This document shows, in pieces, positions 26,653 to 34,957 of a DNA stretch of 64,000 nucleotides; position 1 is the first letter of the stretch; every line of letters begins with the position of its first letter. The notes under the pieces are model-generated. The model was given only the letters and a program-made list of their open reading frames with translations. It did not search any database and was not told the DNA's origin. The position numbers were made by a program, and so were the translations under genes. Source of the stretch: Halopseudomonas sp002296055 (lineage in GTDB: Bacteria > Pseudomonadota > Gammaproteobacteria > Pseudomonadales > Pseudomonadaceae); NCBI RefSeq assembly GCF_050876985.1, contig NZ_JBPAPP010000003.1; one strand, 5' to 3'.

Positions 26653-27060
26653 CTACTTCTGCGGCTTACGCACGTACAGCACCAGATTGTGCTCAACCAG
26701 TTCGTAACCGTGCTCTTTGACGATCTCGCGCTGACGACGCTCGATTTCCGCATCGAAAAACTCAACGACCTCGCCCGTGTCCACACAGACCATGTGGTCG
26801 TGGTGTCCGCCGTCAGCCAGCTCAAAAACAGCATGACCGCCGTCAAAGTTGTGCCGCACAACCAGGCCTGCGGCTTCGAACTGAGTCAATACGCGATAGA
26901 CGGTCGCCAGGCCTACATCTTCGCCCGCCTCCATCAATGCCTTATATACGTCCTCGGCGCTCATGTGGCGCTCATTTGAGCCGTCCAGCATCTGCAGGAT
27001 TTTCACCCGCGGCAGGGTGACCTTCAGGCCGGCTTTGCGGAGTTCTTGATTTTCAACCAT
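26653..27060 (-). CDS. fur: Ferric uptake regulator Fur
   Basis: Iron-dependent repressor. 135 aa. Winged-helix N-terminal domain (LPRVKILQMLDG, HMSAEDVYKALMEAGEDVGLATVYRVL) and metal-binding dimerisation domain with GGHHDHMVCVDTGEVVEF. Only one Cys is present where E. coli Fur has CxxC, as is usual in Pseudomonas. ATG at 27058-27060, divergent from bamE over 91 bases. Confidence 0.97.
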   Translation of the reverse strand: MVENQELRKAGLKVTLPRVKILQMLDGSNERHMSAEDVYKALMEAGEDVGLATVYRVLTQFEAAGLVVRHNFDGGHAVFELADGGHHDHMVCVDTGEVVEFFDAEIERRQREIVKEHGYELVEHNLVLYVRKPQK

Positions 27061-27082
27061 GGGTAGTATTCTCGTTCAGCGC

Positions 27083-27111
27083 TTCGCAGGGCGGTATGAG
27101 TCGGGTATGAT
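27083..27111 (+). promoter_or_regulatory. Candidate promoter for bamE
   Basis: TTCGCA (27083-27088), 17-base spacer and TATGAT (27106-27111), placing a start near 27118 about 35 bases before the bamE GTG. Assigned by eye. Confidence 0.4.
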
Positions 27112-27151
27112 CGAGGCTTTTCAGCCATTCCACGATAGCGGATGTTAGCAC

Positions 27152-27580
27152 GTGACGCGAAAAAGCTTTAATCGAAACCTTTGCATACTGTTATGCAGTG
27201 CATCTATTACCCTGCTCTCCGGCTGCGGCATTATCCCCGGCATCTACAAGATCGATATCCAGCAAGGCAACGTCGTCACCCAGGAAATGGTTGATCAACT
27301 GCGCCCCGGCATGACCACCCGCCAGGTGCGCTACATCATGGGCACCCCGCTGATTCAGGATACCTTTCATCCTAACCGCTGGGACTACCTCTACAGCCTG
27401 GAATCCGGCCACAATGATCGGGTGCAAGAGCGCATCAGCCTGACGTTTGAGGACAACCGCCTGGTTGGCTTGGCTGGCGACTTCATGCCAGGCCAAAGCA
27501 CCGACGAACAGATCATGAGCGGCAGCGGCGTTGAGAGCTACCCGGTTGACCTGGGCGCACCGCTGGGCACCGGCGAGTAA
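27152..27580 (+). CDS. bamE: Outer membrane protein assembly factor BamE (OmlA)
   Basis: Lipoprotein subunit of the BAM complex that inserts beta-barrel proteins. 142 aa starting at GTG 27152. The signal peptide ends in lipobox LLSGC with the lipidated Cys at about residue 25. The SmpA/OmlA domain carries MVDQLRPGMTTRQVRYIMG and DTFHPNRWDYLYS. The divergent fur-omlA arrangement is typical of Pseudomonas. The start codon has only a weak ribosome-binding site. Confidence 0.95.
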   Translation: MTRKSFNRNLCILLCSASITLLSGCGIIPGIYKIDIQQGNVVTQEMVDQLRPGMTTRQVRYIMGTPLIQDTFHPNRWDYLYSLESGHNDRVQERISLTFEDNRLVGLAGDFMPGQSTDEQIMSGSGVESYPVDLGAPLGTGE

Positions 27581-27634
27581 CGCAGCCTTTGCAGCAGTGC
27601 CGGTCGCCGGCACTGCTCGAGCAAAACCGCTCTC

Positions 27635-27946
27635 CTAGTCTTCGCCCTTAGCCGCCTTGGCCTTTGCAGCGCGCTGCTTGCGCACCTCTTTCGGGTCAGC
27701 AATCAGCGGGCGGTAAATCTCTACACGCTCCCCCGCCTCTAGCACACGCTCATCGGGCTTAGGCACAGCCTTGCCAAAAATGCCCAGCGGGCAGCTGTTC
27801 GGGTCCAACTCAGGAAAGTGCTGCTCAATACCTGACTGTAGTACCGCGGCGCGCATGGACGTGCCAGCCGGCACCGTCAGCGACAGGATCTTCTGTTTGT
27901 GCGGCAGCGCATAGGCCACCTCCACCACCACGCTCTTGTCAGCCAC
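27635..27946 (-). CDS. rnfH: RnfH family ubiquitin-like protein
   Basis: Small beta-grasp protein of the UPF0125/RnfH family, encoded with ratA in many proteobacteria; its precise role is not settled. 103 aa from GTG 27944-27946 (MADKSVVVEVAYALP), with AAGGAGA about 7 bases upstream. Contains SCPLGIFGKAVPKPDERVLE and YRPLIADPKEVRKQRA. The gene overlaps the ratA end by 8 bases, so the two are translationally coupled (toxin-antitoxin interpretation of this pair is disputed). Confidence 0.9.
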   Translation of the reverse strand: MADKSVVVEVAYALPHKQKILSLTVPAGTSMRAAVLQSGIEQHFPELDPNSCPLGIFGKAVPKPDERVLEAGERVEIYRPLIADPKEVRKQRAAKAKAAKGED

Positions 27947-28373
27947 GCCAGGTCTCCTTGGCACGCTGACAGAAGGCATCCACCATGGCATTGGCAGCCT
28001 GATTAAACAGCGGCCCAAGGGTTGCCTTGACTAGGGCTCCGGCATATTCGAAGTGCAGATCAAGGGTGATCTTGCAGGCCGAATCGCTGAGCGCCTTGAA
28101 CTCCCATACACCACGAAAATCGCTGAACGGCCCATCCACCAGCTGCAACGCGATGCGCTCGCCCGGCACCAGCTCGTTGCGCGTGGTAAACGACTGGCTA
28201 ACCCCTGCCTTGGCGATATCCAGCCGGGCGCACATCTCATGCTCAGACTCACTGAGAATGGTGGCCCCGGAACACCAGGGCAAAAACTCGGGGTAATGCT
28301 CCACCCGGTTTACCAGCTCATACAGATGGCTCGCCGGGTAAGGCAGCAAAGCCGAGCGCTGAATATGCGTCAT
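27939..28373 (-). CDS. ratA: Type II toxin-antitoxin system RatA family protein
   Basis: START/polyketide-cyclase-like lipid-binding fold, related to coenzyme Q-binding COQ10 proteins; described in E. coli as RatA, which blocks 70S formation when overproduced. 144 aa: MTHIQRSALLPYPASHLYELVNRVEHYPEFLPWC is the family N terminus (shown here in parts), followed by ERIALQLVDGPFSDFRGVW. ATG at 28371-28373. It sits next to smpB/ssrA as in many gammaproteobacteria. Confidence 0.9.
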   Translation of the reverse strand: MTHIQRSALLPYPASHLYELVNRVEHYPEFLPWCSGATILSESEHEMCARLDIAKAGVSQSFTTRNELVPGERIALQLVDGPFSDFRGVWEFKALSDSACKITLDLHFEYAGALVKATLGPLFNQAANAMVDAFCQRAKETWRG

Positions 28374-28380
28374 ACGGTTA

Positions 28381-29784
28381 TCACTTGGTCAATTCGGTTA
28401 CAAGAATGATCAGAATGCCCGCAGGGGCAACATAGCGTAACAGCGAATAGACCAGCGAGAACAGGCGCTGATGCCGCAACGCCAGCTCATCGCGGAACAC
28501 ATCACGGTCCAGCACCCAACCGGCAAACAGCACAAACAGCAGCCCGCCCAGTGGCAGCATGATGCGACTGGTGAGGTAATCGACAGACTCAAAGAAGGTC
28601 ATACCGCCCTCGCTGGTCCAGCGGAACAGGTGCCAGCCATCGGCATCAGTTACAAAGAAACGCGCATCAGCCAGCAAGTTGAACGACAGCACCGTACCTA
28701 GGCCAACTACCCAGCACAGCAACGCAATAACGGAGGTTACCTGGCCACGGCTACGGCCGGTACGCTCGACAAAAAACGCAACCGCCGGCTCCAGCATCGA
28801 GATCGCAGAGCTCCAGGCAGCGACGGTTACCAGCAGAAAGAACACCACGCCAAACAGGTTGCCACCGGCAATGTTGCCAAAGGCAATCGGCAGCGTGACA
28901 AACATCAGCCCCGGCCCTTCATTCGGCTGCAATCCAGCGGCAAAAACCACCGGGAACAGCGCCATACCAGCCGTCAGCGCCACTACCGTATCCAGCAAAC
29001 CGACGGTTAGCACGGTCGAGCCAATCGACGCCTTACGCGGCATATAGGCGCCAAACACCATGATCGACCCCACCCCGACGCTCAGCGTAAAGAAAGCGTG
29101 TCCCATGGCAGCAAGAATGCCATCTGGCACCTTGGCCAGATCAAAATCGAACAGAAAGCGCACACCTTCCATAAAGTGACCGGTGGTCATGCTGTAGCCC
29201 AGTAGCGCCAGCAGCAGTACAAACAGCAACGGCATAAGGATGCGCAGCGTGCGCTCCAGGCCAGCCACCACGCCTCGGGCAATCACCCAGGCGGTCAGCA
29301 GCATGAACAGCGAGTGCCAAATGGTGAGCCGCACAGGGTCGCTGGTCAGCCCGCCGAAACGCGCACCAGCGCCAGCACCATCGATGCCGTTGAACTCGCC
29401 GCGCAGCATGCCCAGGATGTAATCCAACGCCCAGCCCGCGACCACACTGTAGAACGACAGAATGAGCAACGCCCCCGTCATCCCCATGATCGCCGCCCAG
29501 GACCAGCGCGAGGACGCTGCCGAACAGCGCGCCAGCGTGCTCAGGGTATTCACCGGGCTCTGACGGCCGCGGCGCCCCAACAGCGTTTCTGCCAGCATCA
29601 CCGGCAACCCTATGAGCGCGATACAGATCAGGTACACCAGCACAAAGGCGCCACCGCCATAAACGCCGGTCATATAAGGGAACTTCCAGATGTTGCCGAG
29701 GCCTACGGCAGAGCCGGTAGCGGCAAGAATGAAGACCCAGCGACTTGCCCAGATCCCGTGAATGGAGACAGCGTCGTTGCTCAT
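28381..29784 (-). CDS. Sodium-dependent transporter (NSS/SNF family)
   Basis: LeuT-like sodium:amino-acid/neurotransmitter symporter in the inner membrane. 467 aa with about 11-12 hydrophobic helices. TM1 carries the family unwound motif ATGSAVGLGNIWKFPYM (about 21-37), which binds sodium and substrate, and TM2 the GGGAFVLVYLICIALIGLPVM segment begins just after. Substrate cannot be told from sequence. ATG at 29782-29784; the ratA start lies 7 bases downstream of its stop, suggesting a transporter-ratA-rnfH unit. Divergent from smpB. Confidence 0.92.
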   Translation of the reverse strand: MSNDAVSIHGIWASRWVFILAATGSAVGLGNIWKFPYMTGVYGGGAFVLVYLICIALIGLPVMLAETLLGRRGRQSPVNTLSTLARCSAASSRWSWAAIMGMTGALLILSFYSVVAGWALDYILGMLRGEFNGIDGAGAGARFGGLTSDPVRLTIWHSLFMLLTAWVIARGVVAGLERTLRILMPLLFVLLLALLGYSMTTGHFMEGVRFLFDFDLAKVPDGILAAMGHAFFTLSVGVGSIMVFGAYMPRKASIGSTVLTVGLLDTVVALTAGMALFPVVFAAGLQPNEGPGLMFVTLPIAFGNIAGGNLFGVVFFLLVTVAAWSSAISMLEPAVAFFVERTGRSRGQVTSVIALLCWVVGLGTVLSFNLLADARFFVTDADGWHLFRWTSEGGMTFFESVDYLTSRIMLPLGGLLFVLFAGWVLDRDVFRDELALRHQRLFSLVYSLLRYVAPAGILIILVTELTK

Positions 29785-29917
29785 GAGCGTTCCCGGTTAG
29801 CCCTGAAAAAAAGGAAGGCATTGTCCAGATTTTGACCAACGCCCACAAGAGCCGGCGTATTAATGAAGGGTAGGCCTACTGCACGAAAACTCCACGCTAT
29901 AACCCTGCAAATACAGG

Positions 29918-29923
29918 TATAAT
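29918..29923 (+). promoter_or_regulatory. Consensus -10 box right before smpB
   Basis: A perfect TATAAT ends only 8 bases before the smpB ATG (29932), with no Shine-Dalgarno between. A start at the usual distance would give a leaderless or nearly leaderless smpB transcript. No good -35 is visible; another -10-like TATAAC lies at 29898-29903. Confidence 0.45.
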
Positions 29924-29931
29924 CGCCGCCC

Positions 29932-30414
29932 ATGAGCAAACCAAAGAAACCAGCGGCCAACAGCGGCACTATTGCCCTGAACAAAAAGGCCAAACACGAC
30001 TATTTCATCGAGCAACGCTTTGAAGCAGGCATCGCCCTGACAGGCTGGGAAGTGAAAAGCCTGCGCGAAGGCAAAGTGCAACTGGTCGACAGCTACATCA
30101 TGCTCAAAAATGACGAAGCCTTCCTGCTCGGCGCCCACATCACCCCGCTGAAGACCGCCAGCACCCACGTGATTGCCGACCCGATCCGCACACGCAAACT
30201 GCTGCTGCACGCCCGCGAGCTCGACAAGCTGATCGGCGGCGTACAGGCCAAGGGCTTCGCCTGCGTGCCGCTGGCACTGTACTGGAAAGGCCATCTGGTC
30301 AAATGCGAAATCGCCCTGGTGCGAGGCAAGAAAGACTTCGACAAGCGCCAGAGCCTGAAAGAGCGCGACTGGGACCGCGAGAAGCAGCGCGTGGTACGCG
30401 AAAATAATCGCTGA
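29932..30414 (+). CDS. smpB: SsrA-binding protein SmpB
   Basis: Binds tmRNA and guides it to stalled ribosomes in trans-translation. 160 aa. Beta-barrel core with NKKAKHDYFIEQRFEAGIAL, GWEVKSLREGKVQLVDSY and LLLHARELDKL; basic C-terminal tail KKDFDKRQSLKERDWDREK, which inserts into the mRNA channel. ATG at 29932. Its partner ssrA lies 218 bases downstream on the same strand, the common gammaproteobacterial order. Confidence 0.97.
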   Translation: MSKPKKPAANSGTIALNKKAKHDYFIEQRFEAGIALTGWEVKSLREGKVQLVDSYIMLKNDEAFLLGAHITPLKTASTHVIADPIRTRKLLLHARELDKLIGGVQAKGFACVPLALYWKGHLVKCEIALVRGKKDFDKRQSLKERDWDREKQRVVRENNR

Positions 30415-30518
30415 TTTTTTTCACCCCCAACGGAACCAACTGCAGAACACCTGGTCACAGCTTATGACAGGCAGGTCGCTCCACCCGCCTGTTTATGGTT
30501 TAAAGCATGTAACGCCCT

Positions 30519-30546
30519 ATACCCTGACACGTCAGGGTATTTTTTT
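30519..30546 (+). terminator. Intrinsic terminator downstream of smpB
   Basis: Near-continuous palindrome ATACCCTGAC-AC-GTCAGGGTAT directly followed by a T-run. It lies about 105 bases after the smpB stop and ends the smpB transcript before the ssrA promoter. Confidence 0.85.
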
Positions 30547-30597
30547 GCCTGCACCTTTTGTCTGCACCCTGCCCTATTCGCCCCGGAACCTTTCGCG

Positions 30598-30603
30598 TAC
30601 AAT
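30598..30603 (+). promoter_or_regulatory. -10 element of the ssrA promoter
   Basis: TACAAT about 30 bases before the mature tmRNA 5' end, as expected for a short precursor leader trimmed by RNase P. The -35 region is poorly conserved. Confidence 0.5.
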
Positions 30604-30632
30604 CGCGTCCCAGTAACACACCTGCAAGATTT

Positions 30633-30986
30633 GGGGCCGATTTGGATTCGACGACGGTTACAAAACTTGAGGGGCATGCCGAGTTGGTAGCAGATCTCGT
30701 AAATTCGCTGCTGCACACTTATAGTTGCCAACGACGACAACTACGCACTAGCCGCTTAAGCCGGCTAGCGGTCACCAGGGGATGCCTGTAAACCCGAAGT
30801 TGACCGACAGATAGAACAGGATCGCCGCCAAGTTTGCTGTAGACGTAACGGCTAAAACTTATACAGCTCGCTCCAAGCACCCTGCCACTCGGGCGGCGCG
30901 GAGTTAACTAAGTAGAGATGGCTAAGCATGTAGAACCGATAGCGGAGGACTGGCGGACGGGGGTTCAAATCCCCCCGGCTCCACCA
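30633..30986 (+). ncRNA. ssrA: Transfer-messenger RNA (tmRNA, SsrA)
   Basis: Acts with SmpB to release stalled ribosomes and tag the nascent peptide. One-piece tmRNA of 354 nt: the 5' end GGGGCCGATTTGGATTCGAC pairs with the 3' end CGGCTCCACCA (CCA encoded), and the T-arm is GGGGGTTCAAATCCCCC. The tag reading frame is at 30727-30759 with resume codon GCC, encoding ANDDNYALAA and ending in TAA. Pseudoknot regions flank the tag frame. The same tag is known from Pseudomonas. Confidence 0.98.
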
Positions 30987-31000
30987 AATTAGCAAGACCT

Positions 31001-31037
31001 AAAGCCCTGAGCATCCACGAGATCCTCGGGGCTTTTT
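31001..31037 (+). terminator. Intrinsic terminator of ssrA
   Basis: AAAGCCCTGAG pairs with CTCGGGGCTTT (one G-U) followed by a T-run, 14 bases after the tmRNA CCA. Confidence 0.85.
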
Positions 31038-31077
31038 TATGCCCAGTGGGTAAGCACCTGCCATGAAGTGGTGGGCC

Positions 31078-32136
31078 TTACCCGCAGACCCTTTCCCGCC
31101 TTTCAGTAGCGCAGTACCACTCCACCCCGGCATGATCGACCACCCGTTCGGCGTGGCCCATAGCGATCAGGCAGTTGAGGTTGGCGCGGCTTTCACCGGT
31201 GGCGAGAGAAAGGACGATACCGTCGCCCATGCCGATGTCGCGGCCAAACAGGCATTTGAAGATATCGACGCTGCGACGGGATTCGCGCAGTTCGTCCTGC
31301 AGTTTGACCAGCAGCCGTTGCTGCGAACCGACCAGGTCGTCGATGCGCGTGTGCAGTCCAAGAAAGCACTCATTATGAGAGGGCAGCACCAGGGCTTCGC
31401 TGCTGACTTTGTCGCGAATACGCACCATGGACGTCAGCCAGTCGCCGAGCGGGTTGCTCTCCGGATGGTGGGGCGGGACTGAGACATTCGAGGAGATCAG
31501 CGGCAGCACCTGATCGCCAGAGATGAACAACTGTCGCTCGGCGCAGTACAGGCATGCGTGCTCGGCGGTGTGCCCATGCCCGACAATTACTTCCCAGTCA
31601 TCGTCGCCGATACGCAGCACGTCACCATCGCACATGCGGCAGAACTGCTCCGGCAAAGGATGGATCATGCTGGAGATGCCACCGTAGTTGGTGCGGAAGC
31701 TGCTGAGTGCTGACTCGTTCCAGCCGGCGCGGCGATAGAACTCGACCTCGGAGTCAGGGGCGCTGGTGCCTTGCTGACGTGCAGTCTGCGCGGCGTGATA
31801 CTCGATGTGCGGCATCCACAGCTCACAGTCAAAACGCTCTGCCAGCCAGCCGGCCAGACCAGCGTGGTCGGCATGCCGATGGGTGCAGATGATCCGGGTG
31901 ATCGGCAGGCCACCGAGCGCATCGGCAAACAACTGCTCCCACGCCCCCATCGCCTGTTCGGTCCACACACCGGTGTCGACCACCGCCCAACCGCGCCCCT
32001 CGCGCAAAGCCCACAGGTTGACGTGGTCCAGCTTGAACGGCAGCGGCATGCGGATCCACAGCACACCCGGCTGCAGCTCTACCGCAGCCCCCTGAGCCGG
32101 TTTCTGTACCGGATAAATCAAACCTTGTGTCGCCAT
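31078..32136 (-). CDS. MBL-fold metallo-hydrolase (copy 1)
   Basis: 352-aa glyoxalase II-like metallo-beta-lactamase fold. The metal motif HRHADH is at 86-91 (CTHRHADHAG), followed by GHGHTAEHACLY and FISGDQVLP, which supply the further His and Asp ligands; VLPSHNECF is a late metal-associated His. No signal peptide, so cytoplasmic. Likely a hydrolase of an ester or thioester; substrate unknown. Clearly paralogous to the MBL protein at 58226-59263 (roughly half of residues identical by eye, nearly gapless). ATG at 32134-32136; 108 bases downstream of the PhyH-like gene on the same strand. Confidence 0.88.
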   Translation of the reverse strand: MATQGLIYPVQKPAQGAAVELQPGVLWIRMPLPFKLDHVNLWALREGRGWAVVDTGVWTEQAMGAWEQLFADALGGLPITRIICTHRHADHAGLAGWLAERFDCELWMPHIEYHAAQTARQQGTSAPDSEVEFYRRAGWNESALSSFRTNYGGISSMIHPLPEQFCRMCDGDVLRIGDDDWEVIVGHGHTAEHACLYCAERQLFISGDQVLPLISSNVSVPPHHPESNPLGDWLTSMVRIRDKVSSEALVLPSHNECFLGLHTRIDDLVGSQQRLLVKLQDELRESRRSVDIFKCLFGRDIGMGDGIVLSLATGESRANLNCLIAMGHAERVVDHAGVEWYCATERRERVCG

Positions 32137-32244
32137 CTGTTTCAGTACGTCTCTGTCATCTGTCGATAGTCAGGCCGAAGGCCGTCGCTAAATGCGACGA
32201 CTACATCTCGGCCGCGCGTCGGCAGGCTCCTGCCACCCTGCCGT

Positions 32245-33117
32245 TCATTGATTCTCTGTTTTCCCCTCCAGCAGCCGACGCGGGTGCATGCCGTTGACCA
32301 TGCCCATGAACGGGGGATGGATGGAGTAGCCCAACATCCGTTGCATGTGGGCGCTGCACTCGCGAGCCCGATCCAGTGGCACGGACAGGCTGAAGTTCTC
32401 TTGCTGACGCGCCCACGGCTCACAGTACTGAGCCGTTACCGCGAGCCGCGACGCAGCGCTGTTATTAGCGCCGCCGCCATGCCAGAGGGTGCCGAGGAAC
32501 AGCACCATAGAGCCTTTGGGCATAACCGCCGGAATGGCTCGCTTGCAGTCTTCGGCGTCCGGCTCGTGCTCGCCCCAGGTATGGCTGCCCGGGATGACCA
32601 CGGTGGCGCCGTTGTCGGCCGTAAAATCGTCCAGCGCAATAACCGTTGCAGCGCCATAGGGCGGGCGCGGGCGCGGCACCGGATAGAAGCCGTCGTCATG
32701 GTGCAGAGGCTGCGCCAACTCGCCCGGCAAGATGTTGATGACCTGCAACTGCGAGAGCAGATAGTTGGGCGCCAGCACCCGATCCAGTAGCCCCAGCACC
32801 AGCGGATGTTCGACTAGCGGGTTGCAGGCCAGCGTCTTGGAAATCACCGCATACAGGCGCTGGGTGAGCGTGCCCTCAAACCCATTGCGTCCGCAGTGTT
32901 CAGGCAGCAGCGTGAGCAGCTCCTCGCGAATGGCGTCGACCTGCTCTTCTGGCACGATACGCTCCAGAATCACGTAACCGTCGCGCTGCAGCGCCGCAGA
33001 CAAGCGATCCAACTCGGCTGGATCAACGCCAGTCTGGGAGCCCGCATCGGACGGATAGGCCTTGGCAAAGCCGCTTTTCAGGTACTCGCTATCGCCGGAC
33101 AACACGCGCTGTTCCAT
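32245..33117 (-). CDS. Phytanoyl-CoA dioxygenase family protein
   Basis: Fe(II)/2-oxoglutarate-dependent oxygenase of the PhyH family. From ATG 33115-33117 the product is 290 aa. The iron-binding HxD lies in LHHDDGFYP (about 139-142), the distal His in GTLWHGGGANN (about 213), with a 2-oxoglutarate-binding Arg expected in SRLAVTAQY. A TTG ten codons upstream with GGGGG before it is an alternative start. Substrate unknown. Located between an AraC-type regulator (upstream, same strand) and MBL copy 1. Confidence 0.87.
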   Translation of the reverse strand: MEQRVLSGDSEYLKSGFAKAYPSDAGSQTGVDPAELDRLSAALQRDGYVILERIVPEEQVDAIREELLTLLPEHCGRNGFEGTLTQRLYAVISKTLACNPLVEHPLVLGLLDRVLAPNYLLSQLQVINILPGELAQPLHHDDGFYPVPRPRPPYGAATVIALDDFTADNGATVVIPGSHTWGEHEPDAEDCKRAIPAVMPKGSMVLFLGTLWHGGGANNSAASRLAVTAQYCEPWARQQENFSLSVPLDRARECSAHMQRMLGYSIHPPFMGMVNGMHPRRLLEGKTENQ

Positions 33118-33208
33118 GCCTACCACCCTCTTGTCGTTGTTTGCCAAAACTATCCCCCAGAACCCAACAGGTTCCTATGACAGCTTGGCTCAGCAGGGGT
33201 GACCAGTC

Positions 33209-34264
33209 TCAGGCTTGGCGCTGCAAACGTTCGCGCCGGTACTCACCGGGTGGCACGCCAGTCCATTGTTTGAAGGCACGCTGAAACGCGCTGGGTTCGG
33301 AGTAGCCCATGTGTTCGGCAATCAAAGCAATGCTCTGCGTACCTTGCGACAGCAACGCGCAAGCCAGGTCGCGGCGCAGCTCTTCACGAATCCGGTGGTA
33401 GCTCGTATCGAGCAGTGCCAGACGCCGCACCAGCGTCTGGCGCGCCATGCCCAGCTGACGCGCAGCCTGCTGCTCGGACAGACTGGCAAACGGGCGCGCC
33501 GCCGAGAGCAGGCCTCGCACCTGCGACTCCAGATCCACCGCCTGCCCCGGCGACACCAGCCTCAACGGCATGTAACGGGCCAGTCGCGCGGCCTCGTGCG
33601 GAGCGCGCAAAGGCGCACGCTGCAATTCGCTTTCGGCCAATTCCAGATAGGCATGCGGCCCAAACTCGGCCTGCCTGCCGAACAGAAAGCGCGCCTGTTT
33701 GGAGAACTCCGCCAGCGACTCGGGCAGCACCACCCGCTGCACCGGCAAGGTCTCTTTAACCAGCCAACTGCCTACGTGCCACAGGCTCAGCAGCATGAAA
33801 TGCGGGTACAAGGCCGACTGCACCTGCTCCGCCCGCGCCGGCAGCAAGCGCAGGCGAATCAGCTTGTCGTGCTTCTCAACCTGCCAGGGCGGCGTTTCGT
33901 TATACAGGGCATAAAAACGCGCCGCCTCGGCAAACACCGCCTCCAGCGTTGGCAGATAGACCAGCAGACGCAGCAGTTGGGCGAAGGTCCCTAAGGGCAC
34001 CGGTTTGGCAAAACAGCCGCGCATTTCATCACCCGACTGGGCAATCACCAGCCGGGTCAGAGTGAGATAGTCACGCGGGACCAGACGCGAATGACCGCTG
34101 AGCGCGGCCTCAGACAGATCGCAGCGTTCGAGGATGGGTAACAGCGTGGCACGATCCAGCCCCGCCCCTGCCAGCATCTCTCGGGCAAAGCGGGCCGGAA
34201 TGGTCTGGCGCACGTGCCAGCCTTCCGGCTGGCGGCGCTCGTCAGAATTCGGCGTAGCTGTCAA
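33209..34264 (-). CDS. AraC-family transcriptional regulator (arabinose_bd-type N domain)
   Basis: About 351 aa. The N-terminal ligand-binding region (ARFAREMLAGAGLDRATLLP, CDLSEAALSGHSRLVPRDY) is the type found in OruR/ArgR-like AraC regulators; the C-terminal two-helix-turn-helix domain includes EQQAARQLGMARQTLVRRL and IALIAEHMGYSEPSAFQRAF. I choose TTG at 34262-34264 because GGAGGG is correctly spaced from it; a GTG two codons upstream abuts that sequence. Divergent from the thioesterase gene and upstream of the PhyH-like gene; either could be its target (inference). Confidence 0.88.
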   Translation of the reverse strand: MTATPNSDERRQPEGWHVRQTIPARFAREMLAGAGLDRATLLPILERCDLSEAALSGHSRLVPRDYLTLTRLVIAQSGDEMRGCFAKPVPLGTFAQLLRLLVYLPTLEAVFAEAARFYALYNETPPWQVEKHDKLIRLRLLPARAEQVQSALYPHFMLLSLWHVGSWLVKETLPVQRVVLPESLAEFSKQARFLFGRQAEFGPHAYLELAESELQRAPLRAPHEAARLARYMPLRLVSPGQAVDLESQVRGLLSAARPFASLSEQQAARQLGMARQTLVRRLALLDTSYHRIREELRRDLACALLSQGTQSIALIAEHMGYSEPSAFQRAFKQWTGVPPGEYRRERLQRQA

Positions 34265-34390
34265 AAACACCCCTCCGCAAACTCGCGACTAATGCGGAGC
34301 CCAGTGCCCTGCGATTAGAAAACACGCGGTGAGCCTCATAATAGAGGCCATTGCCGTAGAATGCCTGCCACGATAAAGCGGAGAAATACC

Positions 34391-34801
34391 ATGACCACCA
34401 CCCCAGACGACCTCAACCAACGCGGCGCCAACGGCCTGCCCGGGCACCTTGGTATTGTCGTCACCGCAGTCGCAGAGCGCGAGATTCGCACAACCCTGCA
34501 GGTAGGCGGCCAGCACATGGCCCCGAACGGCTACCTGCACGCCGGCACTGTCGTCAGCGTCGCCGACACCTCCTGCGGCTACGGCTGCATGGCCAACAAG
34601 CCGGAAAACGCCGTTGGCTTCACCACTATCGAACTCAAATCCAACCACCTGGGTACCGCCCGCGATGGGCACATCGACTGCGTGGCCCGCGCCGTTCACG
34701 CAGGCCGCACCACGCAGGTTTGGGACGCCGAAGTGACGCACCGCGAATCAGGCAAGACCATCGCGCTATTTCGCTGCACGCAAATGATCTTATATCCCTG
34801 A
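34391..34801 (+). CDS. PaaI-like hotdog-fold thioesterase
   Basis: 136-aa single hotdog-domain protein, acyl-CoA thioesterase family. The motif HMAPNGYLHAGTVVSVADTSCG carries the hotdog helix and the catalytic region (APNGYLHAG, with Asp in the following VADTSCGYG), followed by GFTTIELKSNHLG. Such enzymes hydrolyse aryl- or acyl-CoA esters. The start is ATG at 34391 with GGAG 8 bases upstream. Monocistronic, divergent from the AraC regulator. Confidence 0.88.
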   Translation: MTTTPDDLNQRGANGLPGHLGIVVTAVAEREIRTTLQVGGQHMAPNGYLHAGTVVSVADTSCGYGCMANKPENAVGFTTIELKSNHLGTARDGHIDCVARAVHAGRTTQVWDAEVTHRESGKTIALFRCTQMILYP

Positions 34802-34957
34802 CCAGGCTCAGCCGCTGGTGGCCACCACTGTGAGCTTGCGGCTTACCTTGAGCACCTAAGACGCGCACAAGGCCATACCAGAGACTGGGAGGCTCAACAC
34901 GCTGTTAGCCGCTGAAGCAAAATATGCCTGCCGTAAGAAATCGGCTTACCAACTAGA

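Noticed and set aside
27635..28373. ratA-rnfH as an active toxin-antitoxin system
   Set aside because: The pair is a conserved housekeeping neighbour of smpB; RatA belongs to the COQ10-like START family and the toxin-antitoxin view is not well supported.
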